Source: UBA2336 sp964419145
GTDB lineage: Bacteria > Bacteroidota > Bacteroidia > Cytophagales > Cyclobacteriaceae
DNA: 64,000 nucleotides
Assembly (NCBI GenBank): GCA_964419145.1
Contig: CAYQOM010000009.1
Location: 57,596-121,595 of the forward strand
Reading direction: 5' to 3'
Shown: one piece after another, positions 17,150-25,741 of the stretch
Numbering within the stretch: position 1 is the stretch's first letter
Layout: every line of letters starts with the position of its first letter
Position numbers and translations under genes: made by a program
Notes under the pieces: generated by a model
The model's input: the letters and a program-made list of their open reading frames with translations, nothing else
Told to the model about the DNA's origin: nothing
Databases searched by the model: none

Positions 17150-18331
17150 ATGAAATTAACCCGGCCACAGGCAGAAGCCATTGTACAGGTTTTGAAAGAA
17201 GTGCTTTTTAACGAGCGCTATGCCGACAAAGCCCTTGAAAAGGTTTTTAAAACACTCAAGTCGTGGGAGGCTGACCGTGCGCTTATTGCCGAAACCAGCT
17301 ACGATATTATCCGGTACTACCGGCTGCTGACTACCATCAGCCAAAGCGAAAGCCTGTGGAAAATTCTAGGCGCCTGGGCTATTCATAACCACTACAACTT
17401 AGACGCATGGAAAGAATTCGCCTCGCTGAATGCCAAAGAAATCCACCAGCGATATGAAGCAGCAAAAGCAGAACGAAAAATCAGGGAATCCATTCCGGAT
17501 TGGCTGGATGAGTTGGGCAATGCTGAATTGGGTGAAGCGTGGGATTCAACATTACCAGAACTGAATCGCGTACCCCCGATCGCACTCCGTGTGAACACGT
17601 TGAAAATTTCTGTGGATGAATTGCAATCAAAACTACAGGAAGAAGGATTTTCTGCTGAGCTTACCGATCAATTTCCCGAAGGGCTTAAGCTCAGCGAACG
17701 AAAAAATATTTTTCAGTCGAACGCTTTTCAGGAGGGCCTGTTCGAAGTACAGGATTTTGGCTCACAACAAATAGTACCCTACCTGCAAGCCGAACCCGGC
17801 ATGCGAATTATTGATGCCTGTGCCGGCACGGGCGGAAAATCATTGCACCTGGCTGCGCACATGCAAAACAAAGGCAGGCTGATCTCCATGGATGTTGCCG
17901 AATGGAAACTGGAAGAATTCAAGACACGCGCGCGCAGAGCCGGTGTTCATAATTTTGAAACGCGTACTATTGAATCACCAAAATCTATCAAGCGCTTGCA
18001 CGAAACAGCAGATCGTTTATTGCTGGATGTGCCTTGCTCCGGCTTGGGTGTTTTGAAACGAAACCCCGATGCGCGTTGGAAACTAAAACCGGAATACATT
18101 GTTAAAATCAGAAACACACAACAAACCATCTTAACCGACTACGCCCTGATGGTGAAGCCCGGTGGGAAGCTGGTGTATTCAACCTGCAGCATATTACCGT
18201 CAGAAAATGAAAAGCAGGTAAAACAGTTTCTTGACCAGCATGCCTCATTTCAACTGGAAGAAGAATTGACCATCAAGCCTTCGCTGCTTACAGATGGCTT
18301 TTATATGGCCCGGATTAAACGTTTGGCATAA
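17150..18331 (+). CDS. RsmB/NOP-family RNA (cytosine-5) methyltransferase
   Basis: A 393-residue rRNA or tRNA m5C methyltransferase. The SAM-binding motif is DACAGTGGKSLHLA (near residue 222). Motif IV is DVPCSGLGVLKRNPDARW with C296, and motif VI STCSI has C346; these are the product-release and nucleophilic cysteines of the RsmB/NOP2 class. The N-terminal helical domain is like NusB/RsmB. A TTG lies directly before the ATG; the ATG is chosen as start. plsC follows after 32 bases. The target base cannot be told from sequence. Confidence 0.92.
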   Translation: MKLTRPQAEAIVQVLKEVLFNERYADKALEKVFKTLKSWEADRALIAETSYDIIRYYRLLTTISQSESLWKILGAWAIHNHYNLDAWKEFASLNAKEIHQRYEAAKAERKIRESIPDWLDELGNAELGEAWDSTLPELNRVPPIALRVNTLKISVDELQSKLQEEGFSAELTDQFPEGLKLSERKNIFQSNAFQEGLFEVQDFGSQQIVPYLQAEPGMRIIDACAGTGGKSLHLAAHMQNKGRLISMDVAEWKLEEFKTRARRAGVHNFETRTIESPKSIKRLHETADRLLLDVPCSGLGVLKRNPDARWKLKPEYIVKIRNTQQTILTDYALMVKPGGKLVYSTCSILPSENEKQVKQFLDQHASFQLEEELTIKPSLLTDGFYMARIKRLA

Positions 18332-18363
18332 CTTGTTTATCTTGCGCGCTTAAATTTTTCTGC

Positions 18364-19095
18364 GTGAAACTACTCGGCAAACTTTATACATTTTGGGTAA
18401 TTGTAGTGTTCAGCGTATTCATGATTATTCTGCTACCCGGAATCATGATTCCATTTTTGCTGGGTAACCGGTTTAGTTGGATCGGGTATAAATTTCTTTG
18501 GATCTGGTCGTGGATATTCAGTGTACTCACATTTATCCGGTACGAATTTCACGGAAAGAAAAATATGCAAAAGGGTAAGGCATACATCTACGTGAGCAAC
18601 CACACTTCGTTTTTAGATATACCCGGCATTCGCCTGATCATCCCCGGAGAATTCAGGCCCATTGCCAAAAAAGAATTATTGAAAATTCCGGTGTTCGGGT
18701 TTATTGTAAAAGCCGCCACCGTGGTGGTCGATCGCAGCAGTCACGAGAGCCGGAAAAAAAGCATGGCGTATGCCAAACGAATTCTTGCGCACGGAATTTC
18801 CATGCTGATTTTTGCGGAAGGAACACAAAACCGAACCAGCGAACCGCTTCAACCTTTTAAAGATGGCGCATTCCGAATTGCCATCGACACCCAAACACCC
18901 ATTCTTCCGATGGTGGTAATTAATGCAGGTAAACTGATGCCTCCGGGAAAACTCTCCATTTGGCCCGGCAAAATCAAAGTGATTGCTTTGCCCGAAATTT
19001 CTGTTGAGGGGTTAACCACAGAAGACGCTCAGGCACTTAAACAAAAAACGTTTGAACAGATGAAACAGGCCTTGCTTGACAATATGGATGCTTAA
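18364..19095 (+). CDS. plsC: 1-acyl-sn-glycerol-3-phosphate acyltransferase
   Basis: A 243-residue inner-membrane acyltransferase that makes phosphatidic acid. One or two N-terminal membrane helices are followed by the catalytic NHTSFLD motif (H80 and D85) and the substrate motif FAEGTQNR with E152 (canonical EGTR reads EGTQ here). The start is GTG. Its last bases overlap the 3' end of rsmG by 4 bp in convergent orientation. Confidence 0.92.
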   Translation: MKLLGKLYTFWVIVVFSVFMIILLPGIMIPFLLGNRFSWIGYKFLWIWSWIFSVLTFIRYEFHGKKNMQKGKAYIYVSNHTSFLDIPGIRLIIPGEFRPIAKKELLKIPVFGFIVKAATVVVDRSSHESRKKSMAYAKRILAHGISMLIFAEGTQNRTSEPLQPFKDGAFRIAIDTQTPILPMVVINAGKLMPPGKLSIWPGKIKVIALPEISVEGLTTEDAQALKQKTFEQMKQALLDNMDA

Positions 19096-19721
19096 AAGGG
19101 AACGTATACCACTTTCTTGGTTTCAAAAAAATCTTCCTTGAAATAATCCGAAAGATTGTAAAGGGCATACGGTTTTCGAAGCTCGTTCAGTTCTTCCTCC
19201 AAATCTCCACCCTTTAAATACAGAATTCCGTTATCCAGCTCATGGACAGATTCTTTTTTTACTTTGTTGTGTACCCAACCATAAAATTCTTTTAAACGTG
19301 TAACGGCACGGCTTACGATAAAATCATATTGACCTTTAATTTGCTCAGCGCGGATTTGCTCACCACGAACATTCTTTAATCCGAGTGCATCCGCTACAGC
19401 ATTGACAACCTTAATTTTCTTGCCTATAGAGTCAACCAAATGAAAATTGGTTTCAGGAAACAAAATGGCTAACGGTATTCCGGGGAAGCCCCCACCAGTA
19501 CCCACATCAAGGATTTCCGCACCTGGTTTGAATGCCTGAACTTTTGCAATACCCAGCGAATGCAAAACGTGATTCACATAAAGGTTATCGACATCCTTTC
19601 GGGAGATAACATTGATTTTCTCGTTCCAATCACTGTAAAGATTATAAAGCAGCGAAAACTGATTACGCTGCTCGCTGGTAAGTTCAGGAAAGTACTGGAA
19701 TATAGTTTCGGCTGATTGCAA
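19092..19721 (-). CDS. rsmG: 16S rRNA (guanine-527-N7) methyltransferase
   Basis: A 209-residue RsmG (GidB) enzyme. The SAM motif is LDVGTGGGFPGIPLAILFPE (near residues 75-94), followed by LVDSIGKKIKVV, and SRAV near residue 138 is conserved in the family. It methylates G527 in the 530 loop of 16S rRNA; loss gives low-level streptomycin resistance in other bacteria. It lies 12 bases after the sigma factor gene on the same strand. Confidence 0.95.
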   Translation of the reverse strand: MQSAETIFQYFPELTSEQRNQFSLLYNLYSDWNEKINVISRKDVDNLYVNHVLHSLGIAKVQAFKPGAEILDVGTGGGFPGIPLAILFPETNFHLVDSIGKKIKVVNAVADALGLKNVRGEQIRAEQIKGQYDFIVSRAVTRLKEFYGWVHNKVKKESVHELDNGILYLKGGDLEEELNELRKPYALYNLSDYFKEDFFETKKVVYVPF

Positions 19722-19733
19722 ACAGGAAAAAAC

Positions 19734-20345
19734 TTAAATATGCTCCCGCTTATTCTTCACCATATCGAACATCAGTTCGCGTGCACGGTGAAGCTGCGCT
19801 TTTACCGTACCGAGTGGCGCTTCAATTTCAGCGGCAATCTCCTCGTACGAAAGCTCATGGAAATAACGCAGGCGAACCAGCTTTTGGTATTTAGGCGGCA
19901 GCTTATCCACAAACACCTGAATCAGCTCTTCCTTCTGGGCTTTAATGGCCTCTTCCTGTGGGTTCGGGTTCTCATCCTCCACATCTATCGATACCCCTTC
20001 CCCATTATCATCGGTAAAGGTATTGCTGATGCTGAGGGTGTTCAGTTTCTTTTTGCGGATGTAGTCTATGGTATTGTTGGTGGCAATGCGGAAAAGCCAG
20101 GTAGAAAAGGTGAAGTCTTTCTTAAACCGGTGCAGACTTTTAAACGCCTTGGCAAACGACTCGATCGTAAGGTCTTCTGCATCATCAACGTTGCGTACCA
20201 TCTTTAAAATCATGTGGTACACGGGGCGCTTGTAGCGCTGCATCAGCTTGGCAAAAGCCTGCTCATCGTTGTTATTGACGGCCTCGTCAATCAACCTGAA
20301 ATCCTCAAGCGCTTTTGTCGAAAATCGGCCTTCTAGCTCTTCCAT
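19734..20345 (-). CDS. ECF-type RNA polymerase sigma factor
   Basis: A 203-residue sigma-70 family protein. Region 2 spans about residues 25-95 (MQRYKRPVYHMILKMVRNVDDAEDLTIESF, then FSTWLFRIATNNTIDYIRKKK), and region 4 spans 135-195 (LPPKYQKLVRLRYFHELSYEEIAAEI, then GTVKAQLHRARELM). An acidic linker (DDNGEGVSIDVEDENPNP) separates them. The reading frame is open for 28 more codons upstream, but the ATG at 20345 (MEELEGRF) is preferred: it leaves only a 13-bp overlap with the glycosyltransferase gene. No anti-sigma gene is adjacent, which argues for a housekeeping ECF similar to other Bacteroidota SigW-like factors. Confidence 0.92.
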   Translation of the reverse strand: MEELEGRFSTKALEDFRLIDEAVNNNDEQAFAKLMQRYKRPVYHMILKMVRNVDDAEDLTIESFAKAFKSLHRFKKDFTFSTWLFRIATNNTIDYIRKKKLNTLSISNTFTDDNGEGVSIDVEDENPNPQEEAIKAQKEELIQVFVDKLPPKYQKLVRLRYFHELSYEEIAAEIEAPLGTVKAQLHRARELMFDMVKNKREHI

Positions 20346-21436
20346 TGTACTTTTTTTGATACCAACGCAACCGTGCCCGTTGAAAGATAGTAAATCGCAA
20401 AAAGAAAATCTAAAAGCGGAACAATCCACACCTCAAATTTGTGCCCGACACGCTTTGAAAACAGGTAAATGGTAAACATAAGCGCACCAAACCGCACAGC
20501 TAACGCAACCCCTACCCAAGCAAAAAACGGGCTAAAGACCAACAATGAAATTCCCAAAAACCAGCTCAACAAGTGAGTGCTGTTGAACAGCCCGAGTATA
20601 ACCATGTGCTTACCACGGTAGAACTTCCCAACACCCAGGTGCCTGATCTTCTGTCTGAAAAATTCGCTCCAGGTTTGCTTGGGCTCGGAAACCATAACTG
20701 CATCCGGATCAAAACACACACGTGTATTGGATGCCGTTGCATGGCGGTTCACAAATAAATCATCATCACCACCGGTAATGTGCAGGTATCCATTAAAACC
20801 CTTGTTCTCCAAAAAGAGTGATTTTCGATACGCCAGGTTTCTGCCAACACCCATGTAGGGCATGCCCGCATTGGCCAGCGTTACGTATTGCATTCCGGTA
20901 AACACGGTTTCAAAACGGATGAACCGATTTAAAAAACCAGCTTGCCTGCGATACGGTGAATATCCCAAAACAAGTTGCGCATTAGAAGTAAAGGCCTTCA
21001 TCATGTTGTGAATCCAAAACGCACTTTGGGGTCGGCAGTCTGCATCCGTAAGGAAGACTACTTCATTCCGGGCTGCTTTGATGGCGAGTGTTAACCCATA
21101 TTTTTTTCCGTTGGCATGGGGAGGCAGGTGATCGACCTGCACCACCCGAAGTTTCGGGTATAAACCGGAAGCCTCACGCAAAAAATCGTACGTTCCATCA
21201 TTCGACCGGTCGTTCACAATAATCACTTCAAAGTCGGGATAGTGCTGTGCCACCAGCAACGGAATAAGATCACGGAGGTTTTGCTCTTCATCATGCGCAC
21301 AAACAATCACGGAAACGGGTGCAAGATCAAATGCCTCCTGAGTCTCCCCCTTTCGGGTTAGTCCGTAAATGAAAATAAAGAAGAAGATCAACTGAATGGC
21401 AACCGCGGCACAAAACAAAACAAACACAACAGACAA
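20333..21436 (-). CDS. Family 2 glycosyltransferase, membrane-bound
   Basis: A 367-residue GT-A enzyme with an N-terminal membrane helix (residues 3-25), a catalytic domain with VSVIVCAHDEEQNL (near 42), the nucleotide-binding VNDRSNDGT, the metal-binding DADC (near 130), and QTWSEFFRQKIRH (Q/RxxRW-like). Two or three C-terminal helices follow (about 285-355). It probably makes a processive or single sugar transfer at the inner face of the inner membrane. It is the first gene of the transcript that continues to the sigma factor and rsmG. Confidence 0.88.
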   Translation of the reverse strand: MSVVFVLFCAAVAIQLIFFFIFIYGLTRKGETQEAFDLAPVSVIVCAHDEEQNLRDLIPLLVAQHYPDFEVIIVNDRSNDGTYDFLREASGLYPKLRVVQVDHLPPHANGKKYGLTLAIKAARNEVVFLTDADCRPQSAFWIHNMMKAFTSNAQLVLGYSPYRRQAGFLNRFIRFETVFTGMQYVTLANAGMPYMGVGRNLAYRKSLFLENKGFNGYLHITGGDDDLFVNRHATASNTRVCFDPDAVMVSEPKQTWSEFFRQKIRHLGVGKFYRGKHMVILGLFNSTHLLSWFLGISLLVFSPFFAWVGVALAVRFGALMFTIYLFSKRVGHKFEVWIVPLLDFLFAIYYLSTGTVALVSKKVQWKS

Positions 21437-21461
21437 GGGAAAACGGGTTGAATTAATCGTG

Positions 21462-21469
21462 CAAAGATA
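21462..21469 (-). promoter_or_regulatory. -7 box of the glycosyltransferase-sigma-rsmG transcript
   Basis: On the minus strand the bases read TATCTTTG, matching TAnnTTTG, 26 bases before the glycosyltransferase ATG. Confidence 0.6.
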
Positions 21470-21538
21470 GAGGCAGAATTATCCGATGAAAACATTTATG
21501 GGTAAATGTATATGGGCGGAATATTGCATGGATAACGG

Positions 21539-21546
21539 TATTTTTG
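21539..21546 (+). promoter_or_regulatory. -7 box of tgt
   Basis: TATTTTTG matches TAnnTTTG. Transcription would start near 21553, which rules out translation starts upstream of it and supports the ATG at 21570. Confidence 0.6.
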
Positions 21547-21569
21547 CGCCTGTTTATCAACCGGCAAGT

Positions 21570-22700
21570 ATGCAATTCTTCATTCAGGCAAACGATTCAC
21601 AATCCTCCGCACGCGCAGGCACACTCCTTACAGATCACGGGCCGATTGAAACCCCTATTTTCATGCCGGTAGGAACTGCGGGCTCGGTAAAAGCGGTGCA
21701 TCAACGGGAACTGAGTAACGACATTCAGGCGCAAATCATACTCGGTAACACCTATCACTTGTATCTGCGCCCCGGACTTGAATTATTACAACAGGCAGGT
21801 GGCTTACATGCTTTTATCGGATGGGAAAGACCCATCCTGACGGATAGCGGAGGCTACCAGGTATACTCATTATCCGACAACCGAAAGATCAAGGAAGAAG
21901 GCGTTACGTTTAAATCACACATCGATGGCTCTAAACATATTTTCACTCCAGAAAATGTAATGGACATTCAGCGCACCATCGGTGCCGATATTATTATGGC
22001 ATTTGATGAGTGTACACCTTACCCGTGCGAATACAAATACGCCAAAAAATCGATGGAGTTAACGCATCGCTGGCTTGATCGCTGTGTTACCCGAATAAAC
22101 GAAACACAACCGCTATACGGATACAATCAATATCTCTTTCCCATTGTGCAAGGAAGCACATACAAAGACCTGCGTGAACAATCAGCCACCTATATCGCCT
22201 CAAAAAACCTGAGTGGTAATGCCATTGGTGGCCTGTCGGTTGGTGAACCTCATGAAGATATGTACGCCATGACCGAACTTGTGTGTGGCATTTTACCAAA
22301 AGACAAGCCCCGTTACCTGATGGGGGTTGGGACTCCGGAAAATATATTGGAATGCATTGCGCTGGGTATCGATATGTTTGATTGCGTGATGCCCACCCGC
22401 AATGCCCGCAACGGCATGCTGTTTACCTCAGAAGGCATCATCAACATCCGGAATGAGAAATGGAAGAATGATTTAACACCTATTGATGCAAACCTGGGTG
22501 GGTACGCCAGCACACACTACAGCAAAGCTTACCTGCGCCACCTGATCATCAGCAAAGAGATTTTAGGCGCGCAAATTGCTTCTATTCACAACCTTACTTT
22601 TTACCTTTGGTTGGTTAAGGAGGCTCGTAAACACATAAACGAAGGAACGTTCACCTCCTGGAAAAATGAGATGGTTAAAAAAGTAAAAACCCGACTTTAA
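21570..22700 (+). CDS. tgt: Queuine/preQ1 tRNA-guanine transglycosylase
   Basis: A 376-residue TIM-barrel enzyme that exchanges G34 of tRNA-Asp, -Asn, -His and -Tyr for a queuosine precursor. The general acid/base D92 is in LTDSGGYQ and the nucleophile D268 is in GIDMFDCV. Residues 308-314 read NLGGYAS where E. coli has ECDCYTC, so all three cysteine ligands of the usual structural zinc are absent, though the histidine in IHNL remains. The frame is open upstream to 21486, but homology (MQFFIQANDSQSSARAG) and the promoter box fix the start at 21570. The permease gene starts one base after its stop. Confidence 0.95.
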   Translation: MQFFIQANDSQSSARAGTLLTDHGPIETPIFMPVGTAGSVKAVHQRELSNDIQAQIILGNTYHLYLRPGLELLQQAGGLHAFIGWERPILTDSGGYQVYSLSDNRKIKEEGVTFKSHIDGSKHIFTPENVMDIQRTIGADIIMAFDECTPYPCEYKYAKKSMELTHRWLDRCVTRINETQPLYGYNQYLFPIVQGSTYKDLREQSATYIASKNLSGNAIGGLSVGEPHEDMYAMTELVCGILPKDKPRYLMGVGTPENILECIALGIDMFDCVMPTRNARNGMLFTSEGIINIRNEKWKNDLTPIDANLGGYASTHYSKAYLRHLIISKEILGAQIASIHNLTFYLWLVKEARKHINEGTFTSWKNEMVKKVKTRL

Positions 22701-22701
22701 C

Positions 22702-23802
22702 TTGAAGCTGCTCGATCGTTACATACTGAAGCAAATGCTCACCACCTTCATTTTTGTGGTGCTGATTCTGCTTGCGGTAATTACGGTGATCGACCTGACT
22801 GAAAAAACCGATAAGTATTCGAAAGCGAATCTTTCCGCGTGGCAAATACTGGGGTACTATGCCGACTTTCTTCCCTGGATTGCCGGATTAGTTACACCCA
22901 TTACGGTATTCATAGCCACCGTATATATTACCGCACGGTTGGCAGGTCGCACTGAAATTATTGCCATGCTTAGCAGCGGTATGAGTTTCAGAAGAATGAT
23001 GCTTCCCTATTTTATTGGCGCAGTACTAATTGCCGGCACAAGTTTTTGGTTGAATGGTTGGGTCATCCCCAACTCAAACAAAACTCGCCTGGCGTTTGAG
23101 ATTGAATACCTGAACAAAAGTTCTAATCCAAACCTGCGCAACATTCACCAACAGGTTTCGCCAAATACGTTTATTTATATTCAGAATTACAACAGCGTTT
23201 CAGATGTGGGGTATCAATTCAGCATTGAAAAGTTTGATGACAACCGGCTCGTTGAAAAGTTAACGGCCAACCGAATTGAATGGGACACCGCCAAATCGAA
23301 ATGGACATTGCGCGATTGGAAAATCAGAAAAGTGGATAATGTATTTGAGAAAGTCAGTAAGGACTCCATTGGCGAAACTGTTACTTCAGGGCTAGCCATG
23401 GATACGTTGTTGGTTATTGAACCCAAAGAATTCAAGAACGACTACCGCAAGTACGATGGACTGACCATTGATGAGTTGAAAGATTACATCAACACCCTGC
23501 GATTCAGAGGATCAGCCGGAATTGAAGCGTACGAAGTGGAATTATATACGCGCTATGCCTCTCCCTTTTCCATTTTCATTCTCACCTTTATGGGTGTGAT
23601 TGTTTCCAGTCGTAAGAGTCGCGGAGGTACCGGCCTTCAGATTGCGATAGGATTTGCGTTATCATTTATCTTTATCTTATTTGTTATTATGTTCCGATCC
23701 TTTGCTGAAAGTGGCGCCATGCCACCGGCCATTTCCGTTTGGATTCCCACCTTGGTGTTCGGAATCATATCCGCATTCATGTACAAATACGTTCCGCGCT
23801 AA
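22702..23802 (+). CDS. LptF/LptG-family permease
   Basis: A 366-residue YjgP/YjgQ permease with six membrane helices, three on each side of a periplasmic beta-jellyroll (about residues 120-265). The N-terminal LLDRYILKQML is characteristic. LptF and LptG form the membrane part of the ABC pump that extracts lipopolysaccharide; which of the two this is cannot be told. The start is TTG one base after the tgt stop, with no ATG near. The EamA gene follows directly, so tgt, this gene and the EamA gene form one operon. Confidence 0.9.
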   Translation: MKLLDRYILKQMLTTFIFVVLILLAVITVIDLTEKTDKYSKANLSAWQILGYYADFLPWIAGLVTPITVFIATVYITARLAGRTEIIAMLSSGMSFRRMMLPYFIGAVLIAGTSFWLNGWVIPNSNKTRLAFEIEYLNKSSNPNLRNIHQQVSPNTFIYIQNYNSVSDVGYQFSIEKFDDNRLVEKLTANRIEWDTAKSKWTLRDWKIRKVDNVFEKVSKDSIGETVTSGLAMDTLLVIEPKEFKNDYRKYDGLTIDELKDYINTLRFRGSAGIEAYEVELYTRYASPFSIFILTFMGVIVSSRKSRGGTGLQIAIGFALSFIFILFVIMFRSFAESGAMPPAISVWIPTLVFGIISAFMYKYVPR

Positions 23803-24702
23803 ATGGCCACTACCGGTGATTATCTGAAGTTACACTTCATAGTTTTTTTGTGGGGCTTTACGGCCGTACTTGGGTTATTGATTTCAATACCCAGCGTGGA
23901 GATGGTTTTCTATCGCACCTTGTTGGCTGCTTTTGGCATGTGGGCATATATTGTTTACAGCAAGGGTAGTATAAAAATTTCTTCAGGAGATGCCGTCAAA
24001 CTTATGCTCATTGGATTTATCGTTTGTATTCATTGGCTTGCATTTTTCGGCTCAGCTCGAGTTTCGAATGCTTCGGTAAGTCTCGTAGGTTTCGCCACCA
24101 ATTCGTTGTGGGCAGCGTTGCTGGAACCCTTGATGAACCGCAACCGGATAAAAATATTCGAAGTGTTTTTGGGCCTCATTGTTATTGTCGGGCTTTACGT
24201 AATCTTTTCTTTCGATTTTGAATACAAACTTGGCCTGGCATTGGGTATTGCGGCCGGTTTTACTGCCGCGCTTTTTTCTGTGTTCAATGGAAAACTGGTA
24301 AGGCGGATTGATGCATACAATATTACCTTTTACGAAATGGTAGGCGCATTTATCGCCACCTCTCTTTTTCTGCCGATTTATAAATTCACACTCGCTGATC
24401 AGCAAGTGCTTCAATTAAATCCTACCGCGCTGGATTGGGTTTACATTGCCGCGCTGGCCTGGGTATGCTCTGTCTATGCTTTTTCTATGGCTGTAAAGCT
24501 GATGAAAAAGCTTTCGGTGTTTTTCATTCAGCTTACGCTGAACCTAGAACCGGTTTACGGCATCATTATGGCGCTCCTCATTTTAGGTGACAAAGAAAAG
24601 ATGGGATTGAATTTTTATATCGGCACGTTAATCATCATCAGTGCTGTGTTAGTTTACCCAACCTTCAAGCGCAGATTTGATAAACCTGTATTTATGCAAT
24701 AG
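23803..24702 (+). CDS. EamA-family (DMT) transporter
   Basis: A 299-residue membrane protein with ten hydrophobic helices arranged as two five-helix EamA repeats, of the drug/metabolite transporter superfamily. It opens with KLHFIVFLWGFTAVLG and has the second-repeat motif LNLEPVYGIIMALLILGDKE near residue 247, typical of RhaT/YdcZ-like exporters. The substrate is unknown. It begins immediately after the permease stop and overlaps the convergent ispE end by 11 bp. Confidence 0.88.
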   Translation: MATTGDYLKLHFIVFLWGFTAVLGLLISIPSVEMVFYRTLLAAFGMWAYIVYSKGSIKISSGDAVKLMLIGFIVCIHWLAFFGSARVSNASVSLVGFATNSLWAALLEPLMNRNRIKIFEVFLGLIVIVGLYVIFSFDFEYKLGLALGIAAGFTAALFSVFNGKLVRRIDAYNITFYEMVGAFIATSLFLPIYKFTLADQQVLQLNPTALDWVYIAALAWVCSVYAFSMAVKLMKKLSVFFIQLTLNLEPVYGIIMALLILGDKEKMGLNFYIGTLIIISAVLVYPTFKRRFDKPVFMQ

Positions 24703-25504
24703 CTTTTCCCGACCAGTAGGTTGTGCCTGGAAATTGATTTTTTAAATCTACCTCAATTGAAAAAATTCCAAACACGCTTGAGCCCGAGCCACTCATACAG
24801 GCATACAAGGCACCTTGTTTGTATAGCGCTTGCTTAATTTCCCCAATCTGCGGATGGATATTGAAAACAGATGCTTCAAAATCGTTTACCAAAAGTTCCT
24901 TCCAGGTAGAGATGTCTTGTTTCAAAATTTCTGCGAGCGTAGTTTTTTGTTGAGCAGGCTTAACGCGACTATACGCTTCAGCGGTAGAAACGTGAATCTG
25001 AGGTTTAATCACCACCAGGTATTTATCTCTTAAAGTAACCTCAATAGGCGAAAGCAAATCTCCCTTTCCTCTACCCATCATGGGATGTTTGTTTATAAAG
25101 AATGCACAATCGCTTCCAAGCATGGACGCATAGCGCTGCAATTCCTGAACTGAAAGTTTTAAATCAAAGATATCATTCAGTAAAAGCAACGTATATGCTG
25201 CATCCGATGATCCTCCACCAAGTCCGGCACCGGAAGGAATAACTTTATGCAGGTGCATTTGTATGGGTGGCAAGGAAAAATCTTTCTGTAGCAACCGATA
25301 AGCTTTTACACTAAGGTTATCCTCAGCATTTCCTGAAAGTATCAGCCCTGTACTGGTGAATGAAAATGAATCTGCCGGAAGAATCTCCAACACATCTGTC
25401 CACGGTACCGGGTAAAAGCACGTTTCAATATCGTGGTAGCCATCTGGTCGCTTTGACAAGATGCGTAATCCAAGATTGATTTTACAGGGAGGAAACGTAA
25501 CCAT
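24692..25504 (-). CDS. ispE: 4-diphosphocytidyl-2-C-methyl-D-erythritol kinase
   Basis: A 270-residue GHMP kinase of the non-mevalonate isoprenoid pathway. The N-terminal CKINLGLRILSKRPDGYHDIET carries the catalytic lysine and substrate contacts; the ATP loop is IPSGAGLGGGSSDAA (near residues 88-102), and the C-terminal GHMP motif is MSGSGSSVFGIF. The length is a little below the E. coli enzyme. No clear promoter box was found upstream. Confidence 0.95.
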   Translation of the reverse strand: MVTFPPCKINLGLRILSKRPDGYHDIETCFYPVPWTDVLEILPADSFSFTSTGLILSGNAEDNLSVKAYRLLQKDFSLPPIQMHLHKVIPSGAGLGGGSSDAAYTLLLLNDIFDLKLSVQELQRYASMLGSDCAFFINKHPMMGRGKGDLLSPIEVTLRDKYLVVIKPQIHVSTAEAYSRVKPAQQKTTLAEILKQDISTWKELLVNDFEASVFNIHPQIGEIKQALYKQGALYACMSGSGSSVFGIFSIEVDLKNQFPGTTYWSGKAIA

Positions 25505-25573
25505 AGTTTCCGGTCATTGGATCATTAATTTTATTTCAGAAACAAAAAGGTTACTCATAAAAATTAATTAGTA

Positions 25574-25721
25574 CGTCATTGCGAGAACACGAAGGGCAGG
25601 CAAGTGGGCGGGGTGACGAAGCAATCTGATATGTCGAACCGTATATTTATCTTTGGGATTACTTCGCTCTATCACACATCCCTCCGTCCGTCTGCCTACC
25701 GCAGGCAGGCTCGCAATGACG
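25574..25721. mobile_element. Non-coding inverted-repeat element (MITE/REP-like)
   Basis: Perfect 12-bp terminal inverted repeats CGTCATTGCGAG (25574-25585) and CTCGCAATGACG (25710-25721) enclose 124 bp. Inside is a second pair, CGAAGCAATC (25618-25627) against GATTACTTCG (25657-25666, one mismatch), and a small hairpin CTGCCT-accgc-AGGCAG (25692-25708). No ORF is present. I recognise the terminal sequence from memory as a common dispersed Bacteroidota repeat. It lies between fabI and ispE, both on the minus strand, so its RNA would fold within any read-through transcript. Confidence 0.75.
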
Positions 25722-25741
25722 GGTATTTATTTTGAGCAATA

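Noticed and set aside
19716..20207. Plus-strand ORF of 163 codons opposite the sigma factor
   Set aside because: Antisense to conserved sigma regions 2 and 4; no independent support.
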